Shown piece by piece: positions 11,486-23,690 of a stretch of 64,000 nt of DNA. The DNA is from Ashinkailepas kermadecensis. Lineage: Eukaryota; Arthropoda; Thecostraca; Neolepadidae. The translations under genes and the position numbers were made by a program. Positions within the stretch are counted from its first letter, which is position 1. Each line of letters opens with the position of its first letter. The stretch is from NCBI GenBank assembly GCA_034440615.1, contig JAOTOM010004142.1, positions 165,164 to 229,163 on the forward strand, written 5' to 3'. Under the pieces are notes generated by a model that saw only the letters and a list, made by a program, of their open reading frames with translations, made no database searches and was not told the origin of the DNA.

Positions 11486-11976
11486 GGACAGGGCAGGGCA
11501 GGGCAGGGCAGGGCAGGGCAGGACAGGGCAGGACAGGACAGGACAGGACAGGACAGGGCAGGGCAGGGCACGACAGGGCAGGGCACGACAGGGCAGGGCA
11601 GGGCACGACAGGGCAGGGCACGACAGGACAGGACAGGACAGGACAGGACAGGGCAGGACAGGACAGGACAGGGCAGGACAGGACAGGACAGGACAGGGCA
11701 GGGCAGGGCAGGGCAGGGCAGGGCAGGGCAGGGCAGGGCAGGGCAGGGCAGGGCAGGGCAGGGCAGGGCAGGGCAGGGCAGGGCAGGGCAGGGCAGGGCA
11801 GGGCAGGGCAGGGCAGGGCAGGGCAGGGCAGGGCAGGACAGGGCAGGGCAGGACAGGACAGGACAGGGCAGGGCAGGGCAGGGCAGGGCAGGGCAGGGCA
11901 GGGCAGGGCAGGGCAGGGCAAGCCAAGACAAGACAAGACAAGACAAGACAAGACAAGACAAGACAAAACAAGACAG
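11486..11976. repeat. Pentanucleotide array (GGGCA/GGACA/AGACA)
   Basis: About 98 five-base units. The centre, about 11697-11834, is an uninterrupted GGGCA run. The left part mixes GGGCA, GGACA and CGACA, and the right end turns to AGACA. GGG every five bases with two-base loops is a strong G-quadruplex pattern on the plus strand. Open frames through it, rich in Cys/Pro on the minus strand and Gly/Gln/Arg on the plus strand, follow from the repeat. Confidence 0.95.
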
Positions 11977-12383
11977 GATAGGGCAGAACACGACATAACA
12001 TGCTACGATAGTGCAAGGCAAGATGGGAGCAAATGAACTGCGGTAAGACATACCATCAGATGTACAGATCAGATCTCACTTCCGCCAGCAGGCCGCCCGG
12101 ATCATGCATTGTCGCCCTGCGCTCCTCTTGCCACGGATCATGCATTCTCGACACGAGCAGCTGGTGTCGAGTTGTGAGGGCATCATCAAATGTATGGATC
12201 CAGGGCGACAGCACACCGGACATTCTACACCAGCAAATGCCAATATGAGCACATACCCGATATGGATCACGGAAACATTCCGATCATATCTGTTTTCGCA
12301 ATCAGTCGCAATAATTGGCGTTCCACATGACTTCACCAATGGTAGGGCAGACATACACGTAGAGACAAAGTCTTGTCGATAGA

Positions 12384-12384
12384 T

Positions 12385-12446
<62 letters not shown>
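12384..12446. repeat. (AT)n microsatellite
   Basis: About 31 AT dinucleotides following GATAGATAG. Confidence 0.97.
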
Positions 12447-12450
<4 letters not shown>

Positions 12451-12789
12451 GTGACATACTGCTTGATGCACTGATTCATTATCCACACTCTGTCCTGTTC
12501 TTTACCGCCGTCCCATCTGCCACCACAATCATTTAGTAAGTTTGTTAACCGATATTACGGGCAAGTGGCCACAGCAGACCGCTTGAGCCGCGAGATTCCC
12601 GCAGTGGGCCGTGGCACGACTGACTTGTCGCCATATATTTGCACGGCTGCCTGCGTGTCACGTGACATGCTGTAGGTACGTAGCACACCACGCCTACCGC
12701 ACCCGCACACCATGTCCATCTCCGGTGCCGACACGTCGGGCGCCTTCCGGTGCGACACACGACGACACGACACATGTACCACAGCGAGG

Positions 12790-12862
12790 GATGACACGAC
12801 ACGACACGACACGACACGACACGACACACCACGCACACCACGACACACGACACGGCGCGACA
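12790..12862. repeat. (GACAC)n microsatellite
   Basis: Seven perfect GACAC units at 12793-12827, followed by degenerate CACGACAC words. Confidence 0.9.
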
Positions 12863-12944
12863 TGTCGCACCACAACGAGGGATGACAAGCTGACACGGCC
12901 AGTGTGATACTTGCTGTTAACGCAGAGCTGACGAGACATATCGG

Positions 12945-13296
12945 CAGGGGCGGATACAGAAAGTTTCATGTAGGGGGTTGGGGGAGCACTCGTCTGGAGG
13001 GGAGCCACCGAAGAAGTCCCCGGAGGAGCGCGACTTCGGTTGAACATTGTCGAGGAAGGGGTGGGGGTACACACTCGAGCATAATGCAGGGACGCCCTTT
13101 CCTCTCAGGAGGGGGCGTTTAACTCCAAACGGGCGCCCACTCGTCTGAAAAACCCTCCGCTAAAAATGAAGAATACGGTTGTAAGCTGAGCGTGGGTGCA
13201 CTCGAGTCGCCCCGGAGTAGAGCCTTTACCCGGTCACAGAGGCACCACCTTTCCACGGGGCATATGCCCACAGTTTCTCCCCTGCATCCGCCCCTG
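12945..13296. mobile_element. MITE-like DNA transposon, CAGGGGCGGAT ends
   Basis: A 352-bp unit begins CAGGGGCGGATACAG and ends CTGCATCCGCCCCTG, which pair at 14 of 15 bases. The flanking octamers CATATCGG and CATCCCAG match at only five positions, so the target duplication is weak or decayed. It shares ends with the element at 3173-3398 and with a single end at 24448. Confidence 0.6.
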
Positions 13297-14237
13297 CATC
13301 CCAGCACAGTGGACTTGCCACTAGTGCGGGTCGACAGAGAACGTACACAACACACAGTCTTGGGTGCAGCTGTGTTCACAGTCGTGTCCTCCCTCTGGCG
13401 CCCGGGTCCTCCCTTCGTAGTGTGGTTTATTTGACGTGTGCTCACTGGAATGCCGAACAGCTCATTCGCAGCAAATGCCACCACTCGCCGACAGCAGCCT
13501 CGGCGGTGGAGCGAAACCCTTCGGCCTTTCTCATTCCTCGCTCGTCATCGTCCCTGTGTTTGGTCATTCCTCCCCACTCATCGTCCCTCTGTGCACAATG
13601 GGTCGGCACACACCCGACCGGCGCACAGTGGCGCAAAACATGCCACTCAGTGGCTCATTACGAGCCATTCAAAGGAGCGGCCCCCGGCTCCGAAGGATCG
13701 TCTGAAGAAGAAACGGTAAACAAGCGGACGGGCGGGCGGCGGTCGGTCAAAGCCCCACGTGCGAGCGTATCAAAGTGGCCAGGGCCGGGTGAATGGTGCA
13801 GTAACGGCAACAACGAGAGAGGCGAGTCGATGACGGAGCCGTCGCTCCCAACGAGCGGCACAGAACCGAGTGGTGTCGGCGCGTCCCACGAGCCACCGGT
13901 CCACCAGCGACACCTCGCGGGGAGAAGACGGTACGGGGGCACACGCAGCACACGGTGTGCGAGCTGCTCTCGGCCCAGACGGACGGATGGACGGCATCAC
14001 CTGGCATACCATTAGACCCGTCTGAGGGAGACGCGAAACGGACCGGTACCGAGTGTTGAACAACAAAGGACAATCGTGGCATGGCAAGGTGTGTCCAAGT
14101 GACATCCCGAGGTCACCGGGAAAACCGTCTCAGTAGCACTACAAAGCACAGGACAGGGTTTCCAAGGAGCGCCGTACGGTCAGCGAGTGGTGCTAGGCAA
14201 CAGGTTAATTAGCTCCATATATATGACATGCGAGCTC
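13297..14237. other. GC-rich intronic sequence
   Basis: Open frames overlap on both strands from 13420 to 14100, but none shows a domain. The frames reflect high GC. I see no RNA gene or mobile element. Confidence 0.4.
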
Positions 14238-14324
14238 TGAGGTCATGTGGTACGGCACCAAAGCGGAACACTGAGGTCACGTGGTATGACACCAGAGCTG
14301 GACCCTGAGGTCACGTGGTACGGC
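14238..14324. repeat. Three-copy repeat containing CACGTG
   Basis: TGAGGTCACGTGGTACGGCA-like units occur three times with unequal spacing. Two carry an intact CACGTG, and one has CATGTG. Confidence 0.75.
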
Positions 14325-14829
14325 AGAGCTGGGACCGTCGTAATGCCTGGCGACGAGCTGACCGCCACCGCCACCGCCACCGCCACCACCCCCCTCCCCC
14401 CTCACTCTCCAACTGAACCGAGCTCGTCCGGGAGCGTCGCCGAATCGTGCGCAGGTGTGGCGACACTGGCGCGGGGCGGGGCGGGCCGCGCCGGAACTGT
14501 GTCACCGGCACGGCGGCTGGGCGCGGTCGCCCTGTGCCCGGCAGGCCGGCGGCAGATGGCCCGCACCTCAGGTTACCTGCCCGCCGCCGCCGCCAGCTGC
14601 ACACGCTGAGGTTCCACGTCGGCGCACCTTTACCGGCTGACCGAATCGGCCCCGAGCGCCGGCCACCGGCGCCTGCGTAATCACGAGGACTGAGCACCCG
14701 CAGGATTGGTGTCACACTGTGGCGTGGGACAGCTGCGCCCGCCGCCCTGCTGTCGTGGGCGGGCGGTGGGGCCTCCGTCCACACTCTGCCTTTGGGCGGA
14801 TCTACGGGTGACGCCCGCCACCCTGCTGT
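14325..14829. other. CpG-rich intronic sequence with (GCCACC)n
   Basis: A short CCGCCA run at 14362-14390 is followed by very GC- and CpG-rich sequence to 14800. It could be a CpG island, but nothing identifies a promoter or exon. Confidence 0.4.
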
Positions 14830-15005
14830 TCTGTCGGATATAGATCAAGTGTCCTATGGAGATAGATGGCCTATGCGAGACAGAGAAGTTCCTACGGATA
14901 TAGAGGTGGCCTACGAAGATAGAAAATGTGACCAATGGAGATAGAGGTGGCCTGTGGACACAGCGGTGTCTACAGAGATAGCGAAGGCGACCTATGCAGA
15001 TAGTG
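14830..15005. repeat. Degenerate about 30-bp repeat
   Basis: GATAGAGGTGGCCTATG-like words recur about six times with many changes and indels. It looks like an old array next to the large 25-bp array. Confidence 0.65.
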
Positions 15006-15225
15006 ATGGTAGCCCATCGATACAGAGAAGGTGTGGCGGCGCTAGTTCCGTCCCGGAGTCGACACACAGTCAGCAGATGCAGGTGTGCAGCCGACCAGCG
15101 CGGCGGCCGCTGGCGGTGTGGGACACCCACAGACCACCCGGCCGGTGTCCGTGTCGGTGACACTGCCGGAGACACGTGAGCACGCGCCGACGACTCGTCC
15201 AAGGTCGCTCAGACGACGGGCCGCC

Positions 15226-17480
15226 ACAAACAGAGGCCGGCACATGGTATATACACAGAGGCCGGCACACGGTGTACACAGAGGCCGGCACACGGTATAT
15301 ACACAGAGGCCGGCACACGGTATATACGAGGACGGCACACGGTATATACACAGAGGCCGGCACACGGTATATACACAGAGGCCGGCACACGGTGTATACA
15401 GAGGCCGGCACACGGTATATACACAGAGGGGCACACGGTGTATACAGAGACCGGCACACGGTGTATACACAGAGGCCGGCACACGGTATATACACAGAGG
15501 CCGGCACACGGTATATACACAGAGGCCGCACACGGTATATACACAGAGGCCGGCACACGGTATATACACAGAGGCCGGCACACGGTATATACACAGAGGC
15601 CGGCACACGGTATATACACAGAGGACGGCACACGGTATATACACAGAGGCCGGCACACGGTGTACACAGAGGCCGGCACACGGTATATAACGAGCACACG
15701 GTATATACACAGAGGCCGGCACACGGTATATACACAGAGGCCGACACACGGTATATACACAGAGGACGGCACACGGTATATACACAGAGGCCGACACACG
15801 GTATATACACAGAGGACGGCACACGGTATATACACAGAGGCCGGCACACGGTATATACACAGAGGCCGACACACGGTATATACACAGAGGACGGCACACG
15901 GTATATACACAGAGGCCGACACACGGTATATACACAGAGGACGGCACACGGTATATACACAGAGGCCGGCACACGGTATATACACAGAGGCCGGCACAAG
16001 GTATATACACAGAGGACGGCACACGGTATATACACAGAGGCCGGCACACGGTATATACACAGAGGCCGGCACACGGTATATACACAGAGGCCGGCACAAG
16101 GTATATACACAGAGGCCGACACACGGTATATACACAGAGGCCGGCACACGGTATATACACAGAGGCCGGCACACGGTATACACAGAGAGGCCGGCACACG
16201 GTATATACACAGAGGCCGGCACACGGTATATACAGAGGACGGCACACGGTATATACACAGAGGCCGACACACGGTATATACACAGAGGACGGCACACGGT
16301 ATATACACAGAGGCCGGCACACGGTATATACACAGAGGCCGACACACGGTATATACACAGAGGACGGCACACGGTATATACACAGAGGCCGACACACGGT
16401 ATATACACAGAGGACGGCACACGGTATATACACAGAGGCCGACACACGGTATATACACAGAGGACGGCACACGGTATATACACAGAGGCCGGCACACGGT
16501 ATATACACAGAGGCCGACACACGGTATATACACAGAGGCCGGCACACGGTATATACACAGAGGCCGACACACGGTATATACACAGAGGACGGCACACGGT
16601 ATATACACAGAGGCCGGCACACGGTATATACACAGAGGCCGACACGGTATATACACAGAGGCCGGCACACGGTATATACACAGACGGTATATACACAGAG
16701 GCCGGCACACGGTATATACACAGAGGCCGGCACACGGTATATACACAGAGGCCGGCACACGGTATATACACAGAGGCCGGCACACGGTATATACACAGAG
16801 GACGGCACACGGTATATACACAGAGGCCGACACACGGTATATACACAGAGGACGGCACACGGTATATACACAGAGGCGACACACGGTATATACACAGAGG
16901 ACGGCACACGGTATATACACAGAGGCCGGCACACGGTATATACACAAGAGGCCGGCCACGGTATATACACAGGGCACACGGTGTACACAGAGGCCGGCAC
17001 ACGGTATATACACAGAGGCCGGCACACGGTGTAAGTACACAGAGGCCGGCACACGGTGTATACACAGAGGCCGACACACGGTATATACGAGGACGGCACA
17101 CGGTATATACACAGAGGCCGGCACACGGTATATACACAGAGGCCGGCACACGGTGTATACAGAGGCCGGCACACGGTATATACACAGAGGACGGCACACG
17201 GTATATACACAGAGGACGGCACACGGTGTACACAGAGGCCGGCACACGGTGTACACAGAGGCCGGCACACGGTGTACACAGAGGCCGGCACATGGTATAC
17301 TCAGAAGGCCGGCACACGGTATACTCAAGAAGCCGGCACAAGGTATACTCAGAAGGCCGGCACACGGTACATACACAGAGGCCGACACACGGTATATACA
17401 CAGAGGCCGACACACGGTATACACAGAGGCCGGCACATGGTATACACAGAGGCCGGCATACGGTTTACACAGAGGGTGGC
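15226..17480. repeat. 25-bp minisatellite, about 88 copies
   Basis: The unit is CACACGGTATATACACAGAG plus a five-base variable part, GCCGG, GCCGA or GACGG. Each copy carries the palindrome GTATATAC. From about 15690 to 16900 the GCCGA and GACGG variants often alternate, giving 50-bp higher-order dimers. Edge copies use GTGTACAC in place of GTATATAC. No copy contains a stop in any frame, and 25 is not a multiple of three. That is why frames of 700-800 codons run through it on both strands. Confidence 0.97.
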
Positions 17481-17640
17481 CCCAGGTATACACAGAAGCT
17501 GGCCTCCGGTATTCAACGAAACTGGCCTCCGGTATTCACAAAAGCTGGCCCTCGGTATGCACTGAAGCTGGCCCCGGTATGCACTGAAGCTGGTCTCCGT
17601 CATACACAGATGCTGGTCCCTGGTATACACTAAGGCAATG
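17481..17640. repeat. Diverged flank of the 25-bp array
   Basis: Degenerate units of the form AAGCTGGCCTCCGGTATTCA continue for about seven copies, with many substitutions. They grade into unique sequence. Confidence 0.8.
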
Positions 17641-17723
17641 TGCTGATCTATTCGATTTTATTACGATTAGAAGCAAGTTCGAAAGCCGATACTTCATTTA
17701 ACTGCCAGAATAAACTAAACTTC

Positions 17724-18216
17724 AGCGGTAATTTGATCCGGCCATAGTTCTTGTGAGGCGCTCCTAACTTTACAACTAGGCATCCCTGAATCACAGCGGT
17801 AATTTGATCCGGCCATAGTTCTTGTGAGGCGCTCCTAACTTTACAACTAGGTATCCCTGAATCACAGCGGTAATTTGATCCGGCCATAGTTCTTGTGAGG
17901 CGCTCCTAACTTTACAACTAGGTATCCCTGAATCACGCGGTAATTTGATCCGGCCATAGTTCTTGTGAGGCGCTCCTAACTTTACAACTAGGTATCCCTG
18001 AATCACAGCGGTAATTTGATCCGGCCATAGTTCTGTGAGGCGCTCCTAACTTTACAACTAGGTATCCCTGAATCACGCGGTAATTTGATCCGGCCATAGT
18101 TCTTGTGAGGGCTCCTAACTTTACAACTAGGTATCCCTGAATCACAGCGGTAATTTGATCCGGCCATAGTTCTTGTGAGGCGCTCCTAACTTTACAACTA
18201 GGCATCCCTGAATCAC
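17724..18216. repeat. 71-bp satellite-like array, seven copies
   Basis: The unit begins AGCGGTAATTTGATCCGGCC and ends CCCTGAATCAC. Seven copies are nearly identical, differing by single-base deletions (AGCGG/GCGG, TTCTTG/TTCTG) and TAT/CAT. Such homogeneity implies recent expansion. Confidence 0.97.
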
Positions 18217-18570
18217 CGGAATGAGCGCGGATAAGTGGCCGCGTCCTCTAAATGTTGTACGTTCTAAGTTGCGAGTTACTGGCCAGGATACATTTTCCCC
18301 GACATCATCTGGTGGCGACGTGCTTTTGAGTTCGCACCCTTTCGTCTGGCGAGGGTGTTGAACAGAACGTCGCTTGCAGCGAAGAATACGGGCGTTGCGC
18401 GAGACATTGCGCTGACAACGCCTCGACAAGATACGATGTGATAAATTGTATTCATCGTGTTCGGCCTGTCTGAAGCACACGCCGTGCCATGCTGCCCACC
18501 ACCTCACTTCAATGTCCGAGTTGTCACGGCTATTGCGCGCGCAAACACTTCTCCTTAATTAAGTCAGAAC

Positions 18571-18815
18571 GCCTGCCGGGGTGGCTCAGCTTGATCACCG
18601 TCCATGTCCAGTCGAGTCTGTTCCGTGCACTCCGGAAACGCCGCCCAGTTGGGGTGTTCTAACTTGGCGGGGAGTCCGGCGCTCCATTGTAGAAGTAGTA
18701 GCTGCGGGGGAGCACCGGTGCCCGCTCCCGCACAAAAGCCAGCCGGGCTCCACGGCCCGGCGATTATCGACTGGACAGTTGGTTAGTTAGTTATATGGTT
18801 ATTTGGGTTTAAGGG
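18571..18815 (+). mobile_element. Possible SINE with tRNA-like A box
   Basis: GCCGGGGTGGCTCAGCTTGA resembles a tRNA 5' half with an A box. The stretch ends about 230 bp later in a GTTAGTTAGTTA tail followed by GGTTATTTGGGTTT. A clear B box and target duplication are missing, so the call is tentative. A related head, GCTGGGGTGGCTTTATGAGC, is at 37842-37861. Confidence 0.45.
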
Positions 18816-19993
18816 AATACGAGGAAATGGTTTAAGGGCATTAGGACTGGAGAGCGCTTAAGCAGGCAAATCTGGTCCGATGTAGAGCTGGTAACGCATA
18901 TCCGGCAAAGGCAGGGATATTCAGGAAGAGACAGGTGGGGGGGGGGATGGATGAGAGTGGCAATTGGGGAGAACAGCAATGGGGGGTTGGTTGGTTTTGG
19001 GCGGCACACGCGGTCACAGGCCAAGCAATGGGTAAGGATTAAATGATCTAGTAGGAAGGCTTCCCTTCTCTCCACTACGGAGAGAAGAGGAAGACGTGGT
19101 GGAGAGAAGGTATTGTGCTCATGACTATACAAATTCTGGTGGTAAGACGGTCTTAAGAGGATGCAGCAAAACGCAACTTTACCGGGGGCAAGTGAGAGTG
19201 GTGGGAAAATGAGTCAGGTAAAGGAGAGGTGACATGATGATCGTGTGATGCGGAGGAAACTCGTGTTCGCCATAGTTATTTTTGCATGGGGACACCAACG
19301 CACTGGTCGTGGTGGAAAGAAGAAGAAAAACAGTCGGGTATATTCTGGCTCACAGGGCTCTTTAACTATTTTTGGCATCATCAATACCCTTGGCTGATTG
19401 GCGGGGTGGACCCGGAGATTCACGAGCAGCTGCCGGAGACTCTTGGCAACCATAAACAAATTCCAACCAATCCCGGTAATCGTTCCTGACGCATTCTGTA
19501 TTTAACCATATTCTTCACGCGCCTTGTGCGTTGGTCCATATTCCTCGCGCGCCTTGTGCGTTGGTAACTTCAGGAGAGAGAGAGGACGCCACCCCATCGG
19601 TATCTACACAATAACGTGTCCGATTGTCCCATGGTAGACGGCAGACGTTTCATCATAATGTGACATACCATCCCAAAAAGGGTAACGTCGAAAATTTTGA
19701 CAGCAGCGGATACAAGCGGCCAAAAATGACGACAATATTTTGGTGTGACTCCAGCTCCCACATTCAGTATCCAACACCTCACGTACTTTTCATCCAGTAG
19801 GAAAAATAGAACACAAGCATACATTCCTTCTGGCATGTAAGTCCTTTTTGTTATCAAAATTTTTCATGTGCGCAAATATACCCGAACATGTCATGAGTAT
19901 ATTAAATGGTCCAGCCGTCATTGAAGCCATTTACCACGGCGTGTTAGCCATTCATTACAATGGCATTGACGGCATTCCGGGGCACAGCTCCCC
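18816..19993. other. Intronic sequence with a 31-bp direct duplication
   Basis: Copies at 19505-19535 and about 19536-19566 share CGCGCCTTGTGCGTTGGT. A GGTTGGTTGGTTTTGGGCGG string at 18985 resembles a SINE tail. I see no gene. Confidence 0.45.
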
Positions 19994-20004
19994 GATATCG
20001 ATGA

Positions 20005-20169
20005 TTGGTTGGCTATTGGTTTTACGACACGCCGACCGTTGAGTCGTGTAGCGTCGCCAATCTCTCACGCCGATTGGTCGCGGGCGAAGAGTAGCGACGG
20101 GCGAGACTCGAACCCACAACCTTTCGATTGTGAGACGAGCATCTTACCCCTAGACCACTCGTCCCCCTA
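20005..20169 (-). mobile_element. tRNA-derived SINE, family 1
   Basis: Full-length copy with A and B boxes as in 3601-3759. The flanks GATATCGATGA (19994-20004) and GAGATCGATGA (20170-20180) form an 11-bp target duplication with one mismatch. Confidence 0.9.
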
Positions 20170-20261
20170 GAGATCGATGAGAGAAGATCGGGTATTACGC
20201 CGGGATTGCATCGTTTGCGGTCGGGAACTGGGACGTCTATGTACGGAAACCAACTAATACA

Positions 20262-20591
20262 TCAAGGCAGGATGTCACGCAGACGCGCTCGAATTAATTG
20301 CGTTGGAGATCTTGAAAATGAAGGCGGGAGCAGCCTTGTCAACTGCTCAGTCGTAACAATTCCATCGCCAAAGATGCCCCCAGCCGCTCCTGCGCCGGAA
20401 CAATACTGCGCACCAGCGCTGTATCGCTTCCAATGAAAGTGACGTCTTCGCTCATGGGCAAGTCGGGGGCAGGCAACAATTATGTGATGAACTGATAGTG
20501 GCGCGAGGCGGCACTTTCGGCACAGCGGCCTTTGGTCACCACTCAGGAGGTACCGGCCGGGTGTTGCTTCATGAAAATGACTGGCAATCAT
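20262..20591 (-). pseudogene. LINE ORF2 C-terminal relic
   Basis: The minus-strand frame contains C-x2-C followed by HHIIVACPRL (residues 24-44, about 20522-20460). This matches the zinc-finger-like C-terminal end of non-LTR retrotransposon polyproteins, where C-x2-C is followed by H-x4-C-P and then basic residues (here RRRH). No reverse transcriptase or endonuclease motif is present upstream, so it is a 5'-truncated fragment. The clade cannot be told from this piece. Confidence 0.6.
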
Positions 20592-20599
20592 CTAGTGCC

Positions 20600-21544
20600 T
20601 CCATTAGACTCAACGTGCATTTCACACATACGTATTTCCGGTCCGAATGGTCGATGCATTATGAGTAGAGGTGGCAAATGTCAAGAACGACAGCCAGCTA
20701 AAGATGCTTTTCTACCGGTCCTTTGGATATATTCCGGGCTTCCGGGCCTTTCGCACGCTCTTTGATCGGCTCACATACAGAACCGGTCTATTGGCCGGGC
20801 TCCGGGAGGTCTTAACTTGGTTCTAGTCAGAAATGTTTGGTTCTCTGACATCTCTACTTGTGATATTTATAGATATGATATTTATCCCTTCACGAGACGG
20901 TCCATCGAACTTTCAGTAACTTATGCATCATCCATCACGTTTGAAAGATCCAGTATAACTCCATTTTTAAGGAGTATACTCAATTTTTAATCGCCATCTC
21001 AAGCTCTGGAAATTTATAGACATTCAATTCCACGCCTCCGCCACAATTTAGTTCTACGATTGCATGTATTTAACGACGATTACGTTCAGTACGGGTGTTC
21101 ATTTGGGAAACCTAAATGAACACGCACCGAGACACAGATAGCAGCGAACAATTCTGGCTGTTTCCCATCACGCAGACACCTGGCAACACCGGTCACGGAG
21201 CCGCCCCCGTTGGCTATTTGGGCTTCACGGCGCGTTGACCGCTCCGGTCATATTGCGCCCGTGGGAGCCGCCCTCGTGCCGGGTCGTTGCCACGCACGCG
21301 GCGCGACGGTATGACACGTGACACGAACACTTCTGGACGGCAAATGACGCCGACCGCGTAATTGGCGAGGAGGTGGCGAGCTATTCGTGAGTGCGACGTC
21401 AGCGGCTCTTGGCGCAGTGCTGATGCAACACGGTTCACCCCCCCCCCCCTCCCTCCCACCCATCCATCACCCCCGGTGGCAGCGCAAGACACGCAGGCAC
21501 TTCACGAACCGGACTTTCGATGCTGACACCACTCCCAGCGCTTC
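20600..21544. other. Intronic sequence, unassigned
   Basis: It holds a TATTTGGGCTTCACGGCGCG tail fragment at 21212-21233 and a C-run at 21439-21448. Nothing else is recognised. Confidence 0.4.
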
Positions 21545-22145
21545 GGTCTTGATGTCCTCGGTACTCCGGTCCTGACGTCCCGGACACTCGCCCTCGCCAT
21601 TTCCGTCCTCATGTCCCCAGGACTCAGATGGCCTCCGTGTTCTGGTACTGGCCTCCTTCGTACTGTGGTCCTGACAATCTCAGTACCCCGGTTCTGACGA
21701 TCTGAGTACCGCGGTCCTGACCATCTCGGTACCAAGGTCCTGACCATCTCAGTACCCCGGTCCTGACCATCTCAGTATCCCGGTCCTGACGATCTAAGTG
21801 CCCCGGTCTGACAAGCTCAGCACCCCGGTCCTGACGATCTCAGCACCCCGGTTCTGACATTTCAGTACCCCGGTCCTGACAATCTCGGTACCCCGGTCCT
21901 GACAAGCTCAGTGCCCCGGTCCTGACGATCTCAACACCCCGGTCCTGACAATCTCGGTACCTCGTTACTGACGATCTCAGTACACCGGTCCCGACGATTT
22001 CAGTACCCCGGTCGTGACGACATCGGAACCCCTGTCCCAACGACCTCGGAGTCCCGGTCCTGATGTCAGCACTGCGACCATGGCGACCTCGGAACCCCGG
22101 TCCTGGTGTCGTCGGCACTGCGACCATGACGTCATCAGAGCCGGA
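21545..22145. repeat. 23-bp degenerate minisatellite
   Basis: CTCAGTACCCCGGTCCTGAC-like units recur about 25 times. The array is cleanest at 21660-22020 and degenerates toward both ends. Confidence 0.9.
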
Positions 22146-23524
22146 CCGTTGGCCTGTCACACCGACTTCCTTCTATAGCAGGCGGCATGCAAATCGCGAC
22201 ACGCTTCCCGGACTCGGCTGAACAACCCGAGCCTGCCCGCTACGGAACACCGAGTCAGGTCTACCTCTTGCAAAGCGGTTGGCGATCGATCGTGTCGGCG
22301 ATCCGCCACCAAACTGACTGAAAAGCGGAGAAGGCGCAGAACAAAAACCGGAGGGGGAAATCGTCCGCGTCGGCGGTGGCGTTACGTGGTACAAAGCCCG
22401 ACACCGTGCGACGCACGAGCGCCATTCCTGTCGGCCCGGAACGCTTCCAGCCGAGAGAATCACGGCAATACTGGGGGCTGCCCGGCGAGGGAGCGCCGGG
22501 CCATGGTCGGCTCGTGACTGTGCCGGAAATGGCTCCTGAGGCAGGCCTGCACCAGCCACCTTTAGTGAAGTGACGTCTCAAAACTATAACGGCGGCAGCT
22601 GTACGCATGCACACGGCTGTACGGGTGGGTGCATTGTCCATCATCACCAACGATGGTATTACTGACAAATATACATAACAGACAGCGCAAAACAGCTATG
22701 TCTCAGATATTCGTGCATGGACGTTGCACGGACGTCCATGGACGTATCAACGACGACTCATGTTGATATTCGTTGATAATGCATGGACGAGCATGACTAA
22801 AACAAATTTGAACGTGCGGAGGGTAAACAAGATCGTGCGGGAATCGCCGTGATCAATATGTAGAGCTTTTAATGGAATCAAGTGGGAAGACACGTAATTC
22901 ACCCCAACATTTGTTGAGAGAAGGGCAAGCATAGGCGGAGCGTCCGAATTTACGGGTGATTTTTCAGGAATTTTCTGGGATCCTCCGTCTGACAGATAGC
23001 TGCTTATAAATCCGTAAACTACCAACAATGTACACAAACCGTGCGACATCAGCTGGATTTGGGCGCAGACTGATGCATCGTCCGCATCACACTGAGCCCC
23101 CGTCCACTGGTGTAGCATCACTGGCGAAAAATAGCACTGGGGCAGACCGCACATAACTGCATTGAGGTCCTAGATACAATGCAGAAAGGGTTTGTACGAT
23201 AATTACTGGCGTTTTTTTCAGGCCAGTTTGGCCTTCCAAGCCGACTCCAGACCATGCGAAACCTCGTCGTAAAGCTTTGTTTTTGGCCGGCTTCCTAGCA
23301 TTGAATTGCACGCCGCAAGGTGACCAGATTTTGAAGAATAACCTCAAGCCTTCGAGATATCAGCCATGAAGGTTACGGTGTACAACCATACCTGTGCTGC
23401 AGCATTTTTGGTGTAGTTATAAGTGTGCTGTATGTATGGAAATATCAAAGCCAAACAGAGTACATCGACAAAGTACCTCTGACAGCTAAATTCATCCCAA
23501 GAAGAAACTTTGGGTTCTTTTGCG
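22146..23524. other. Intronic sequence, unassigned
   Basis: Open frames at 22173-22668 and 22747-23154 show no domain. Repeated GCATGGACG/CGTCCATG words at 22711-22790 form short inverted repeats. I see no element. Confidence 0.4.
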
Positions 23525-23690
23525 ACGCGTTCGACTGCTGGACCATATAGCGTCGCCAACCTCTCACGGCGATTGTTCACGGGAGGACTCAATAATACTG
23601 CCGGTTGCAGGATTCGAACCCACGATCTTACGATCAAGAGTCGAAACCCTGTCGATTGCTAACGCGTCTCCGCTCAATCCATTCCAGGGT
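23525..23690 (-). mobile_element. tRNA-derived SINE, family 2
   Basis: On the minus strand the head reads GAGCGGAGACGCGTTAGCAA and has B box GGTTCGAATCC. The head is different from family 1. Its body, however, shares the TAGCGTCGCCAA...CTCTCAC...CGATTG core, seen on the plus strand at 23549-23582, with family 1. Two tRNA heads on one core suggests head exchange. I see no clear target duplication. Confidence 0.75.

Noticed and set aside
11316..12051. Cys/Pro-rich and Gly/Arg-rich frames up to 226 codons
   Set aside because: They are direct translations of the GGGCA pentamer array, open in several frames at once.
15042..17633. Open frames of 730-810 codons on both strands
   Set aside because: They lie in the 25-bp array. 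Stop-free units whose length is not a multiple of three keep all frames open, and the translations are one 25-residue repeat in every frame.
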